Source: Alterluteimonas quercicellularis (GTDB lineage: Bacteria; Pseudomonadota; Gammaproteobacteria; Xanthomonadales; Xanthomonadaceae). From it: 64,000 nt of DNA. Each line of letters begins with the position of its first letter. Positions within the stretch are counted from its first letter, which is position 1. A program made the position numbers and the translations under genes. The notes below the pieces were generated by a model. It had not been told where the DNA came from. It saw nothing but the letters and a program-made list of their open reading frames with translations, and searched no databases. Positions 28,882-38,742 of this stretch are shown here, piece by piece. The stretch lies in assembly GCF_021191635.1 (NCBI RefSeq), contig NZ_JAIWPR010000024.1:48485-112484 (forward strand), read 5' to 3'.

Positions 28882-29529
28882 CTACAGCGCGTGGGTCGGG
28901 TCGGCGAGCCCGTACTGCCCGGCCAGTCGCGCCAGCGCGATGGTGTCCTGCACGTGCAGCTTGGCGAACATCCGCGTCTTGTGCGTGTTGATCGTCTTCG
29001 CGCTCAGGCTGAGGCGCTTGGCGATCTGCTCCTGGCGCAGTCCCTGGATCAGCAGCATGGCGATCTCCAGCTCGCGCGCGGACAGCTGGTCGAACGGACT
29101 GCCGTCGCCGTCGAGCCCGGACAGCGCCATGTTCTGCGCGATGCTGGTCGCCAGGTAGCGGCGGCCCGCGGCCACCACGCGCACGGCGCGGACCAGTTCG
29201 CTGGCGTCCCCGGCCTTGCCGACGTAGCCGGCGGCGCCCGCCTCGATCAGGCGCTTGGGCATCGGCCCGTCCTCGAGCACGGACACCACGATGACGCGCG
29301 GGCCGTACTTGCCGCGCACGATGCGCTCGGTCACCTCGAGGCCGCTCAAGCCCGGCAGGTGCAGGTCGCACAGCACGACGTCGGGCTCGAGCCTGCGGAT
29401 CTCCGGCAGCGCGGCTTCGCCGCTGTCCGCCTCGCCCACCACCTCGATGTCGCCCTCGTTCGCCAGGATCATGCGCATGCCCGTGCGGACCAGCGCATGG
29501 TCGTCGACCATGAACACCCGAATGGTCAT
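28882..29529 (-). CDS. GacA/UvrY-type LuxR-family response regulator
   Basis: A 215-residue two-domain regulator. The receiver domain (1-120) has the acidic pair D9-D10, the phospho-acceptor D55 (VVLCDLHLPG) and the lysine in GYVGKAGD near 105. The LuxR-type helix-turn-helix lies at about 148-190 (LSARELEIAMLLIQGL, then AKRLSLSAKTINTHK). The linker RRYLATSIAQNMALSGLDGD and the segment SPFDQLSARELEI closely follow UvrY/GacA, the BarA/GacS partner that drives CsrB-type small RNAs. Unlike the usual arrangement, uvrC is not adjacent, and no kinase gene is immediately next to it. Good start with basic MTIRVFMVDDH. Confidence 0.85.
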   Translation of the reverse strand: MTIRVFMVDDHALVRTGMRMILANEGDIEVVGEADSGEAALPEIRRLEPDVVLCDLHLPGLSGLEVTERIVRGKYGPRVIVVSVLEDGPMPKRLIEAGAAGYVGKAGDASELVRAVRVVAAGRRYLATSIAQNMALSGLDGDGSPFDQLSARELEIAMLLIQGLRQEQIAKRLSLSAKTINTHKTRMFAKLHVQDTIALARLAGQYGLADPTHAL

Positions 29530-29660
29530 CCCTGCCCTCTCCTCATCCCGTTGCGGCCATCTCTCCCCTTCGGCACGAGGCTAGCCGGGGTGCGCTGGGT
29601 CCGCAAGGATGTAACCGCATACATCGCGCGCGGCGCGCACGCGCGGCCGCGCGGCAGCCG

Positions 29661-30680
<1,020 letters not shown>

Positions 30681-30802
30681 GCGTGCAGTGTCGCCCATCG
30701 GCCGGACCGGCGCGGTGAACGCACGCGGCCGGCGCGGCATGCGGCGCGCGGCGGCCGGAACGGTTAATCTGGACGCAGGATTCCCATGGGGAGGGACCGC
30801 CC

Positions 30803-32014
30803 ATGACGGCACCCGATCAGGACGAGTTGCTCGACATCGAAGCCGTCGCCCGCATCGACGCGGTGCCGACAATCCTCGAAATCGTCGCCCGCACCACGGG
30901 CATGCGCCTGGCCGCCGTGGCGCGCGTCACCGACCGCACCTGGACCGCCTGCCAGGTGCTCGACCACCTCGACTTCGGACTCCGGCCCGGCGGCCGCCTG
31001 CAGCTGGAGTCCACCCTGTGCAACGAGATCCGCCAGCACGGGCAGACGATCGCCTTCGGCCACGCCTCGAAGGATCCGGTCTACGCCGGCCACCCCATCC
31101 CGGCCCGCTACGGCTTCGAGGCCTACATCTCGATCCCGATCCGGCGCCCGGACGGCCGCTTCTTCGGCACCCTGTGCGCGCTCGACCCGCGGCCGCTGGA
31201 GATCGATCCGACGGTCCTGCGCAACATGGAACTGCTCGCGCAGCTGATCGGCCTGCAGCTGGAGACCGAGGACCGCCTGCACCGCACCGGCATGGCGCTG
31301 GCGGAATCGCAGCGCATCGCGCGGCTGCGCGAGGAGTTCATCGCGGTGCTGGGCCACGACCTGCGCAGCCCGCTGCAGGCCATCGTCACCAGCGCCGAAC
31401 TGCTCGGCCACTACGGCCTGGGCGCCCGCCAGCAGCAGCTCGCGGAACTGATCCTGCGCAGCGGCATGCGCATGGACGAGATGGTGCGCGCCACCCTCGA
31501 CTTCGCGCGCGGCCGGCTGGGCGGCGGCATCGCGCTCGACCTGTCGCAGCACGAGCGGCTGGAAGCGCTGCTGGAACAGGTGGTCCAGGAAGCGGGCGCA
31601 TCGCATCCCGGGCGCCGGATCGAGGCCCGCTTCGAGCTGGACGAGCCGGTGCTCTGCGATCCGTACCGGGTCTCGCAGCTGCTCGGCAACCTGGTCGCGA
31701 ACGCGCTGTCGCACGGCGATCCGGACGCGCCGGTGCGCATCGAGGTCGACCGGCACGACGGCGTGTTGCGACTGTGCGTGCGCAACGGCGGCGCCATCCC
31801 GGCCGATCGCATCCCCGACCTGTTCCAGCCCTTCGCCCGCCGCGAAGGCGGTGCCCGCCCCGGGCTCGGCCTGGGCCTCTACATCGCCGCGGAGATCGCG
31901 CGCGCCCACGGCGGCACGCTGGAGGTCGACACGGCGCCCGAGCGCGGCACCTGCTTCGTGTTCCGCATGCCGCCGGTGGCCGCACAGGCGCCGGAGGCCG
32001 TCGCCGCCGGCTGA
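30803..32014 (+). CDS. GAF-domain sensor histidine kinase (orphan)
   Basis: A 403-residue cytoplasmic kinase with no membrane segment. A GAF domain occupies residues about 20-160 (PILARYGFEAYISIPI-type core, FFGTLCALD). The dimerisation/phospho-acceptor helix has H185 (AVLGHDLRSP). The ATPase domain has an N box LLGNLVANALSHGD near 300, a G1 region CVRNGGAIP in place of DxGxG, and the G2 box GLGLGLYIAAEIARAHGG near 355. GAF-HKs of this form sense a soluble ligand or redox state. No response regulator is adjacent; the nearest is the GacA-type gene 1.3 kb away on the other strand. Confidence 0.85.
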   Translation: MTAPDQDELLDIEAVARIDAVPTILEIVARTTGMRLAAVARVTDRTWTACQVLDHLDFGLRPGGRLQLESTLCNEIRQHGQTIAFGHASKDPVYAGHPIPARYGFEAYISIPIRRPDGRFFGTLCALDPRPLEIDPTVLRNMELLAQLIGLQLETEDRLHRTGMALAESQRIARLREEFIAVLGHDLRSPLQAIVTSAELLGHYGLGARQQQLAELILRSGMRMDEMVRATLDFARGRLGGGIALDLSQHERLEALLEQVVQEAGASHPGRRIEARFELDEPVLCDPYRVSQLLGNLVANALSHGDPDAPVRIEVDRHDGVLRLCVRNGGAIPADRIPDLFQPFARREGGARPGLGLGLYIAAEIARAHGGTLEVDTAPERGTCFVFRMPPVAAQAPEAVAAG

Positions 32015-32021
32015 CCCGCGC

Positions 32022-32825
32022 TCACCGGCACGGAAGCCCGCGGAGGAACGCCAGCAGCCGCGCGCGGACCTCGTCCGGCGCGTCCTGGCAGACCAGATGG
32101 CCGGCGCCGGCGACCGGCCGCTCCGCGATGCCCTCGAATGCAGCCCACGCCGGCATGGCGGTGGCGATGTTGCCCGTGCGGTCGCGCGCGCCGCGGACCA
32201 GCAGCAGCGGCACCGGCGTCCGGTAGCCGGGATCGGGGGCGACGAAGTCGGCGGTCGCCTTCCACACCTCCAGGAACGCGCGCCGGGGCATCGCCGCGAA
32301 CGTCCGTTCGGCGTCGGCACGCGCGGCGGGCGTCGCCGCCGAGACGCGGGCCATCAGCCGCGGCAGCAGCCGCTGCGGGATCGCCGCCAGCGCCGGCGCC
32401 GCCAGCCGCAGGGACAGGCGCTCCAGCGGGGTCAGCGGGCCCGTATTCCAGGTGCAGCTCATCGCCACCAGCCCGGCGAAACGGCCCGGGGCCTCGCGGA
32501 CCAGCGCCTGGGCGATGTTGCCGCCCAGCGACAGCCCCGCCAGCACCGCGCCGTGCAGGTCGAGCCGGTCGAGCAGCGCCCGGGCGTCGTCGAGCAGCGC
32601 GGCGGCCGTCACCGGCGTCGTGCAGGGGCGCGAGGCACCGTGGCCGCGCAGGTCGGTCAGCACGCAGCGATGGCCCGCCCGCGACAGCGCCGCCGCCTGG
32701 CCCTCGAACATGCGGTGATCGGCTCCCGCGCCGTGCAGGAACACCACCGGCGTCCGAGGCCCCGGCAGGTCGGCGTAGGCCAGCCGGCAGCCCGGCACCG
32801 CCAGCGTCCGGTCGAGCGTCGTCAT
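32022..32825 (-). CDS. Alpha/beta hydrolase (3-oxoadipate enol-lactonase-like)
   Basis: A 267-residue cytoplasmic hydrolase. The oxyanion segment FLHGAGADHRMF is near residue 29, the nucleophile elbow is GLSLGG with S99, the acid lies in LVRGARDRTGN near 214, and the catalytic histidine is in GAGHLVCQDAP near 245. A small helical cap (about 125-185) is inserted. PcaD and related esterases share this layout, but no aromatic-degradation genes are near, so the substrate is open. Convergent with the GAF kinase, 7 bases apart. Confidence 0.82.
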   Translation of the reverse strand: MTTLDRTLAVPGCRLAYADLPGPRTPVVFLHGAGADHRMFEGQAAALSRAGHRCVLTDLRGHGASRPCTTPVTAAALLDDARALLDRLDLHGAVLAGLSLGGNIAQALVREAPGRFAGLVAMSCTWNTGPLTPLERLSLRLAAPALAAIPQRLLPRLMARVSAATPAARADAERTFAAMPRRAFLEVWKATADFVAPDPGYRTPVPLLLVRGARDRTGNIATAMPAWAAFEGIAERPVAGAGHLVCQDAPDEVRARLLAFLRGLPCR

Positions 32826-32970
32826 GGGATCACTCTACCGGTGCCGACGGAGGCGCCCGGATCGTGCGCCTCCGGTCGGAGGCGCACCGGCCTGGAGTGC
32901 GCGTATCCGGGAACGCGACGGCCATCCCGGTTCCCGGCAGGGGCGTTGCGGCGCGAACGGCGGGGCGGTA

Positions 32971-33186
32971 TATACTGGGTTCATCTACCTAAAGCCGCGT
33001 TTCGCCGATGCGCGTCGGGTGTGTAGCCGTTGGATCGACGATGTCGGGTGGCGCCTGCACGGGTGCGGCCCGGTTTGCCGTGGGTGCCTCGCCCACGACG
33101 CACACATCTCGTTCGGCCCTCGCTTCGGACATCGAAGTCGTTCGCAGGCCCGTCCTGCGTTTTCCATTGCCCAGGAGAACCCACCC
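32971..33186 (+). promoter_or_regulatory. Promoter-like site and about 200-base leader of the TrbM-like gene
   Basis: TATACT at 32971-32976 is a good -10 in an AT-rich patch; no clear -35. The following leader, about 205 bases, carries a hairpin in which CGTGGG pairs with CCCACG around 33079-33098, and ends in a strong Shine-Dalgarno AGGAGA at 33173-33178. The whole gap from 32826 holds no other gene; 32826-32960 shows nothing I can name. Confidence 0.5.
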
Positions 33187-33786
33187 ATGAAGCGTCATCG
33201 ACTGCTGCCGGCCCTGTTCGCCGCGTGCGTGGCCGCCCCCGTGGCGGCGCAGAACGGTATGCCGGACCTCGACCAGTTCACCGGCGACACCAAGCTTTCC
33301 TGCGAGGCGATCCTCTGCCTGTCGACCGGCAGCCCGCCGAACCAGTGCATGCCTGCGCTCACCCGCTACTTCGACATCAATCCCACCAAGCTGGCCGACC
33401 GCATCCGCGAGCGCAAGAACTTCCTCAACATCTGCCCCTCGGCGAACGCCGACAACTCGATGCGTTCGCTGACCGACGCCATCGCCCGCGGCGCCGGACG
33501 CTGCGACGCGGATGCGCTGAACAGCTCCCAGCGCCGGTACGTCGGTTACCGCGACGACCAGGAGTACTACATCGACAACAACCTGCCCTCCTACTGCCAG
33601 GCCTATTACAACCATCCCTATACCGATCTCACCCAGTCACGCTATGTGGGCGAGCCTCGCCAGGGCGGTCGCTGGGTCAGTGCGCAGAACTACGAAACGG
33701 CGCTGCAGACCTACAACGAAGAAATCGCGGACAGGGAGCGGTACTGGGAAACCAGCCAGTCGCGTCGACTGCGCGATTCCCGATAG
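33187..33786 (+). CDS. Exported TrbM/KikA-family protein (orphan)
   Basis: A 199-residue secreted protein. Residues 1-21 are a signal peptide (VAAPVAAQ). The mature part has the TrbM pattern: CEAILCLSTGSPPNQC near residue 38, PALTRYFDI, then FLNICPS near 80 and further cysteines near 98 and 138, giving six Cys likely to form disulfides. TrbM proteins belong to conjugation (mating-pair) gene sets, yet no other transfer gene is present. Codon use is less GC-skewed than in its neighbours. It is a self-contained unit with a promoter-like -10, long leader, strong ribosome site (AGGAGA) and a rho-independent terminator, which suggests acquisition or a chromosomal role outside conjugation. Confidence 0.75.
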   Translation: MKRHRLLPALFAACVAAPVAAQNGMPDLDQFTGDTKLSCEAILCLSTGSPPNQCMPALTRYFDINPTKLADRIRERKNFLNICPSANADNSMRSLTDAIARGAGRCDADALNSSQRRYVGYRDDQEYYIDNNLPSYCQAYYNHPYTDLTQSRYVGEPRQGGRWVSAQNYETALQTYNEEIADRERYWETSQSRRLRDSR

Positions 33787-33847
33787 GGCCGGCACAATCC
33801 GCCGGGGCGGCGTCGCCCTGCAGGGCGTTCCCCAATCGTATCGAGCG

Positions 33848-33880
33848 AATCGGCGGCCCCCGGCCGCCGATTCCTTTTTT
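33848..33880 (+). terminator. Rho-independent terminator
   Basis: An 11-base perfect stem pairs 33848-33858 (AATCGGCGGCC) with 33862-33872 around a CCC loop, followed by CC and six T residues (33875-33880). It ends the TrbM-like transcript; on the other strand no T tract follows, so it should not stop the antiporter gene. Confidence 0.92.
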
Positions 33881-33907
33881 GCGGGCCACGATGTGTGACC
33901 CGCCCCT

Positions 33908-35689
33908 TCAGCCCGCCTCGGTCCGCCCCTTGCGCGCGATCAGGGGCTCGGGCCGCGGCGCCACCAGCAGGCGGTCGGCGCCGGCGAGCAGGCCGCCCTG
34001 GCTCTGCGCGTCCAGCCGCTCGCAGTCGCGGCGGCGGATGTCCTCGGTGACCTCGTCCACGTCCAGCGCGGTCATGCCCAGCGCGCGCAGGCCGGCGCCG
34101 CCCAGGACCAGCGCGGACTCGAAGGTCTCCCGGATCTGGTAGTCCACGCCCGCCTGGCGCAGCCGGATGGCATGGCCGCGGTCGTAGGCGCGCGCCAGCA
34201 GCCGCGCCGCCGGGAAGTGCGCCTTGACCAGCTCGACGATGCGGTCGGCGGCGGTCCGCTGGTCCACGCAGACCATCACCACGTCGGCGGTGTCGGCGCC
34301 CGAGCGCCGCAGCACGTCCAGCCGCGTGCCGTCACCGTAGTAGACCTTGAAGCCGAACTTCTCCGCCTCCCGGATCCGGTCCGGATCGTTGTCGATCAGC
34401 GCGACCTCCACGCCCTGGGCCAGCAGCAGCTGCGAAGCGATCTGGCCGAAGCGGCCGAAGCCGATCAGCAGGACCCGGCCGCGGAGGTCTTCGGCGGCCT
34501 CGACGCCTTCCAGCGATGCGGCGCCGTCGCCCAGCCAGCGGTCGGCTGCGAGCAGGATCAGCGGCGTCATCGCCATCGACAGGATGACCACGCTGGAGAA
34601 GACCGCGTTGTCCGCCGCGGTGACCAGCCCGCCGCTCTGCGCCGCGGCGTACAGCACGAAGGCGAACTCGCCGCCCTGGGCGAACAGCGCCACGCGCCGC
34701 AGCGCCTGCGGGCCGTTCGAACCGAACGCGCGCGCGATGACGTAGATGCCGAGCGCCTTCGCCGCGACGAACGCCGCGAGCAGCCCGAGCACCAGCCGCC
34801 ACTGCGACGCCACCACCGCCAGGTCCAGCGACATGCCCACGGCCAGGAAGAACAGGCCCATCAGCAGGCCCTTGAACGGCTCGACGTCGGTCTCGATCTG
34901 GTGGCGGTAGCCGGAGCCGGACAGCATCACCCCGGCCAGGAAGGCGCCCATCGCCATCGACAGCCCGGCGACCTCCATCAGCAGCGCCGAGCCCAGCACC
35001 ACCAGCAACGCGCCTGCGGTCAGCACTTCCGTGGTGCGGCTGCGCGCCAGCACGGCGAAGAACGGATCGAGCAGCCAGCGGCCGGCCGCAATCACCAGCG
35101 CCACCGCGCCCAGCGCGACCGCCACCGCCACGGGATCGACGCCGCCTCCGTTGCCCGACTGCGCGGCGGCGATGAAGGTCACCACCGCCAGCAGCGGCAC
35201 GATCGCCAGGTCCTCCAGCAGCAGGATCGACACCGCCTGCTGGCCCTGCGCGCTGGCGACCTCGCCGCGCTCCCTGAGCACCGAGATCACCACCGCGGTC
35301 GAGGACAGCACGAAGCCGGAGCCGGCGATGAAGGCGTGCACCGGCGAAAGCCCCGCCAGGATGCCCACCCCGGTCAGCAGCGCGATGCAACTCGCCACCT
35401 GCGCCAGCCCCAGCCCGAAGATCTCCCGGCGCAGCGCCCACAGCTTCTGCGGGCGCATCTCCAGGCCGATCAGGAACAGGAACATCACCACGCCGAGTTC
35501 GGAGACGTGCAGGATCGTCGAGGGCTCGGTGAAGACGCTCAGCACCGACGGGCCCACCAGCAGGCCGCCGGTGAAATAGCCGAGCACCGAGCCCAGCCCC
35601 AGCCTGCGGAACAGCGGCACCGCCACCACCGCCGAGCCGAGCAGCACCACGACCGGACCGATCGCTTCGACGATTCCCGCCTCGGCCAT
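33908..35689 (-). CDS. Kef-type monovalent cation:proton antiporter (CPA2) with RCK domain
   Basis: A 593-residue inner-membrane protein. About 12 transmembrane helices (residues 5-385) include the CPA2 motif GLEMRP near 83 and SGFVLSSTAVVISVL near 124. A cytosolic RCK/TrkA-N domain follows from about 408 (RVLLIGFGRFGQIASQLL, with the acidic IDNDPD nucleotide site). It resembles KefB/KefC, glutathione-gated K+ efflux systems, but whether the glutathione site is kept cannot be told, and no KefF/KefG-type partner is adjacent. The ATG at 35689 has an AGGAG 8 bases upstream. Confidence 0.87.
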   Translation of the reverse strand: MAEAGIVEAIGPVVVLLGSAVVAVPLFRRLGLGSVLGYFTGGLLVGPSVLSVFTEPSTILHVSELGVVMFLFLIGLEMRPQKLWALRREIFGLGLAQVASCIALLTGVGILAGLSPVHAFIAGSGFVLSSTAVVISVLRERGEVASAQGQQAVSILLLEDLAIVPLLAVVTFIAAAQSGNGGGVDPVAVAVALGAVALVIAAGRWLLDPFFAVLARSRTTEVLTAGALLVVLGSALLMEVAGLSMAMGAFLAGVMLSGSGYRHQIETDVEPFKGLLMGLFFLAVGMSLDLAVVASQWRLVLGLLAAFVAAKALGIYVIARAFGSNGPQALRRVALFAQGGEFAFVLYAAAQSGGLVTAADNAVFSSVVILSMAMTPLILLAADRWLGDGAASLEGVEAAEDLRGRVLLIGFGRFGQIASQLLLAQGVEVALIDNDPDRIREAEKFGFKVYYGDGTRLDVLRRSGADTADVVMVCVDQRTAADRIVELVKAHFPAARLLARAYDRGHAIRLRQAGVDYQIRETFESALVLGGAGLRALGMTALDVDEVTEDIRRRDCERLDAQSQGGLLAGADRLLVAPRPEPLIARKGRTEAG

Positions 35690-35986
35690 GACCACTCTCC
35701 TGGGGTTTCGCGCGGGCCCGTCACGATGGATGGAGCGCGCAAGGGATGGGGCCCGCCCTGCCCCATCGCGCTCGCGGCGAAACGCCGGCCGAACGGGCTC
35801 CACGGATGCCGGCGATCATACGGGACCGCCCGGACCCTCGCCGGGCGCCCGCGTGCGATACGGCGCCCCGGCCCGGACGATGCGGGCACGGTATAAGCTC
35901 CGTCTGCGCCCGAACTGCCGGCATGCCCGGCCCGAACCGCGGCGAACGCGCCCGACGCACAAGCAGGCGACAGAGGAAGAGGACCG
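35690..35986 (+). promoter_or_regulatory. Divergent gap with a weak -10 for the membrane kinase
   Basis: The 297-base gap between the antiporter and kinase genes contains no gene I can support. TATAAG at 35892-35897 is a plausible -10 facing the kinase gene, about 90 bases before its ATG; no -35 is evident. Confidence 0.35.
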
Positions 35987-37381
35987 ATGCCGAGCACCGA
36001 AGCGCCCGCGGCCGCCGGCCGCGGCCCGCGATGGCCCGCACGCACCTGGCGCGCGCCGTGGCGATGGCTGGCCGCGGCCCCCGTGGCCGATCCCGTGGAC
36101 CGGCGCAACGCGCCGATGATGCAGGTGGTGCTGGCGCTGCTGGCGCTGTTCCCGCCGCTGCTGTGGGCCTACCGCCTGCTCGCCGTGCCGGTGCCGCTGC
36201 AGCCCGGCGAGTACGCCGGCCTCGCCAGCGGACTGCTGCTGGCCGCGCTCGCCTCGGCCGGCTGGTGGCTGATCCGGCGCGGCCGCTTCCGACTGCCGGT
36301 CGGGCTGCTGCTGGGCGCGGTCGCGGTGGCGGTGATGCTGTCCAATGCCGGCGGCGGCATGAGCGGCGGCCAGCACGAGCTGCCGCTGCTCGCCGTCTGG
36401 CTGGTGATGGCGGGGCTGCTGCTCGGCCGCCGCGCCCTGTGGGCGCTGTACGCGTGGATGGTGCTGGCCTTCGCGGTGGGCATCCGGGTGGACATCGAAC
36501 GCGGGCACGAACGCTTCACCTCGGCCGACCTGATCGTGGGCGGGATCATCCAGTCGCTGATCTTCCTGTTCGTCGCGGTGGTGATCGACCGCAGCGTCGC
36601 CGCCCTGCGCGAGAGCCTGCAACTGGCGAACGAGCGCGGCGACGCGCTGGCCGCCAGCAACCGCCGGCTGCAGGACGAGGCACGCCGGCGCGAAGCGCTG
36701 CAGGAGCAACTGGTCCACGCGCAGAAGGTGGAAGCGGTCGGCCGTCTCGCCGCGGGCCTGGCGCACGACTTCAACCACCTGCTGACCCTGGTGCTCGGCC
36801 ATGCCCAGCGCGGCCGCCGCCTGGCCGACGACCCGCGCGTGGCCGGGGCCTTCGACGGCGTGGAATCGGCCGCGCGCCGCGCCCACGCGGTCAGCCGCAA
36901 GCTGCTCGCCTTCAGCCGGATGGAGGAGGCCAGCATGGCGGTGTTCGACGCCGGCGAGGTGCTGGCCGGCATGGAACCGATGCTGCGCCAGCTGTTCGGC
37001 CCGCAGGTGCGCCTGGAGATCGAGGCGCCGCCGGACCCCGTACCGGTGCACTTCGACCGTGCCCAGCTCGAACTGATCCTGCTCAACATCGCCGCCAACG
37101 CCGCCCAGGCCATGCCCGACGGCGGCCGCTTCAGCGCGCGCCTCTCGACCGACGACCGCGATGCGCAGCTGTCGCTGGCGGATACCGGCGCGGGCATGCC
37201 GCCCGAGGTCCTGGCGCGGATCTTCGAGCCCTTCTTCACCACCCGTCCGGCGGGCCAGGGCACCGGCCTGGGCCTGGCGGTCGCCCACGACCTGGTCGCC
37301 GACGCCGGCGGCCGGATCGACGTGGACAGCGCGCCCGGGGCGGGCACCACGCTGCACGTGCGGCTGCCGCTGGCGGCCTAG
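35987..37381 (+). CDS. Membrane-bound sensor histidine kinase (orphan)
   Basis: A 464-residue inner-membrane kinase. After a cytosolic Pro/Arg-rich N-terminus, about six hydrophobic segments span residues 45-200. A coiled stretch (201-245, Arg/Glu/Leu) leads to the phospho-acceptor box GLAHDFNHLL with H260, the HDFNN-type of NtrB-like kinases. The ATPase domain has the N box LILLNIAANAAQAMPDGG near 363, DTGAGMPP near 400, and TTRPAGQGTGLGLAVAHDL near 425. There is no receiver domain. No cognate regulator gene is adjacent. The signal is unknown; the short loops suggest a membrane-internal cue. Confidence 0.87.
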   Translation: MPSTEAPAAAGRGPRWPARTWRAPWRWLAAAPVADPVDRRNAPMMQVVLALLALFPPLLWAYRLLAVPVPLQPGEYAGLASGLLLAALASAGWWLIRRGRFRLPVGLLLGAVAVAVMLSNAGGGMSGGQHELPLLAVWLVMAGLLLGRRALWALYAWMVLAFAVGIRVDIERGHERFTSADLIVGGIIQSLIFLFVAVVIDRSVAALRESLQLANERGDALAASNRRLQDEARRREALQEQLVHAQKVEAVGRLAAGLAHDFNHLLTLVLGHAQRGRRLADDPRVAGAFDGVESAARRAHAVSRKLLAFSRMEEASMAVFDAGEVLAGMEPMLRQLFGPQVRLEIEAPPDPVPVHFDRAQLELILLNIAANAAQAMPDGGRFSARLSTDDRDAQLSLADTGAGMPPEVLARIFEPFFTTRPAGQGTGLGLAVAHDLVADAGGRIDVDSAPGAGTTLHVRLPLAA

Positions 37382-37415
37382 GGAAGCACGGCCGCCCGGA
37401 CTTGCCGAGGTGGAC

Positions 37416-38546
37416 TCAAGGCCCGGGCGGCCACCGCGTCTCGAAGCGTCGCGCGCCCTCCGGCTCCCCGATCGCGACGACCGGACCGGGCCCGCAGGCC
37501 GCGCGGAGCGCCTTCGCCCCCTCGTCCGCTTCATGGACGCCGCGCGGCCCGCTCCAGACGACGCGCTCGCCGACGCGCGCCGCAGGGCCGCCGAAGGCGT
37601 CGGAATCCCGCGGATCGACCACGATGAGGTAACCGTCCTCGTCCAGTCGCAGCTCGACATCCCGCCCGAACAGGACCAGGGGCTCACCATCGCCATCGCC
37701 ATCGCCATGGTCCTGAATCCGGAAGCAGCCGTCGCGCAGGACGAGGCGCCCGCCGAGCAGCGCGTTGAGCACGACGCCCGGCGAGCGGTCCTCGCGCGCG
37801 AACACGCGCACCAGCGGCGCCAGCGCGGGATCGACCGAACGCGGGTTCGGCGGCGGGGGGAAATGCAGCCGGACCTGCGGCGGCGGCACCCAGCCCTCGC
37901 GCGCGGCGATGGCGCGGTAGGCGGCCTCGTCGATGGTCATGTCGAACCGGACGTTCCCGTCGAACTCCATGACCGAGCCGCCGCCCAGGATGCGATGAGG
38001 CTCGAAGCGCTTCCACCACGCGTCGAACAGCGGCTGCAGTTCCTCCCGGGTGAGCCCGCCCTCACGGGCGACGAAGCGGGGGTCGGAGGTGAAGCGGGCC
38101 AGCGTCGCCGCGGCGTCGCGGCGGAACTGGAAGGCGAAGCGCGGCTCCGGATCGCGCACGATCCGCACGCCGACGTAGTTCCCCGCATCCTGCGCCTTCA
38201 ACCGCCGGTTCAACGCCATGGCGGCCTCGTGGGCCGCCTCGTCGGGGTTCATCAGCCGCTCGGCGTCCGCCACCGGGATGCCGCGCTCCCGTGCGACGCG
38301 CTCGGGCTCGGACTCGATCCGGGGAGGCCCGGGGACCGGCGCCGCCGAGGGCGGCGCGTGCAGGACCGTGGCGAAACCGGACGGTTCGATGGTCGCGCCG
38401 ACCGGTCGATCGGTGTGGACCTCCCGGGACGACGGGACTTGCGTGGTGCACGCGCCGAGCGTTACGAGCATCGCGGCGAGTGCGCCGGCGGGGACTGTCC
38501 GCATCGCGCATCGCCATCCCCGGCGCTGGGACTTCCCGGCGTTCAT
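37416..38546 (-). CDS. Putative lipoprotein of unknown function
   Basis: A 376-residue protein I do not recognise. The start at 38546 is supported by AGGAGG upstream; it leads into a hydrophobic stretch and lipobox LGAC, so the mature protein probably begins at that cysteine (near residue 33) as an envelope lipoprotein. The middle contains an acidic-aromatic block (LFDAWWKRFEPHRILGGG) and a Pro run (HFPPPPNP). A DGDGDGDG tract is encoded by the hexanucleotide repeat at 37687-37708. The C-terminal third is predicted beta-rich (VELRLDEDGYLIVVDPRDSD). No domain assignment. Confidence 0.65.
   Translation of the reverse strand: MNAGKSQRRGWRCAMRTVPAGALAAMLVTLGACTTQVPSSREVHTDRPVGATIEPSGFATVLHAPPSAAPVPGPPRIESEPERVARERGIPVADAERLMNPDEAAHEAAMALNRRLKAQDAGNYVGVRIVRDPEPRFAFQFRRDAAATLARFTSDPRFVAREGGLTREELQPLFDAWWKRFEPHRILGGGSVMEFDGNVRFDMTIDEAAYRAIAAREGWVPPPQVRLHFPPPPNPRSVDPALAPLVRVFAREDRSPGVVLNALLGGRLVLRDGCFRIQDHGDGDGDGEPLVLFGRDVELRLDEDGYLIVVDPRDSDAFGGPAARVGERVVWSGPRGVHEADEGAKALRAACGPGPVVAIGEPEGARRFETRWPPGP
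37687..37708. repeat. Hexanucleotide tandem repeat inside the lipoprotein gene
   Basis: CCATCG occurs three times in tandem followed by CCAT. On the coding strand it encodes alternating Asp-Gly. Each repeat unit is in phase, so slippage would change length by two residues without a frameshift. Confidence 0.7.
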
Positions 38547-38620
38547 AGGTACATCCCTCCTCTGGGCGCCGTCGTCTCCGTAAGTCGGGAAGACGGTGCG
38601 ACAACAGGAATGCGAGGGGT

Positions 38621-38708
38621 TGGCGGAGAGAGTGGGATTCGAACCCACGGAAGGTCGCCCTTCGCCGGTTTTCAAGACCGGTGCCTTAAACCGCTCGGCC
38701 ATCTCTCC
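38621..38708 (-). tRNA. tRNA-Ser (anticodon UGA)
   Basis: On the minus strand the gene runs from GGAGAGATGGCCGAGCGG to TCTCTCCGCCA. The acceptor stem GGAGAGA pairs with TCTCTCC, the discriminator is G and the CCA is encoded. The anticodon loop is CT-TGA-AA between CCGGT and ACCGG, giving anticodon UGA (reads UCA and UCG). A long variable arm (GCGAAGGGCGACCTTC) and GTTCGAATC T loop confirm a class II tRNA. An apparent lipoprotein-frame extension through it is spurious. Confidence 0.96.
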
Positions 38709-38742
38709 GTTGTCTGGTGGATCAACACGGCGCTTGCGCGCC

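Noticed and set aside
33187..33786. An integrated conjugative element around the TrbM-like gene
   Set aside because: No other mating-pair, relaxase, integrase or attachment-site sequence lies within 10 kb on either side.
38549..38702. Extension of the lipoprotein frame through the tRNA-Ser gene
   Set aside because: The frame upstream of the AGGAGG-preceded ATG reads the tRNA itself; this is a familiar artefact over tRNA-Ser genes.
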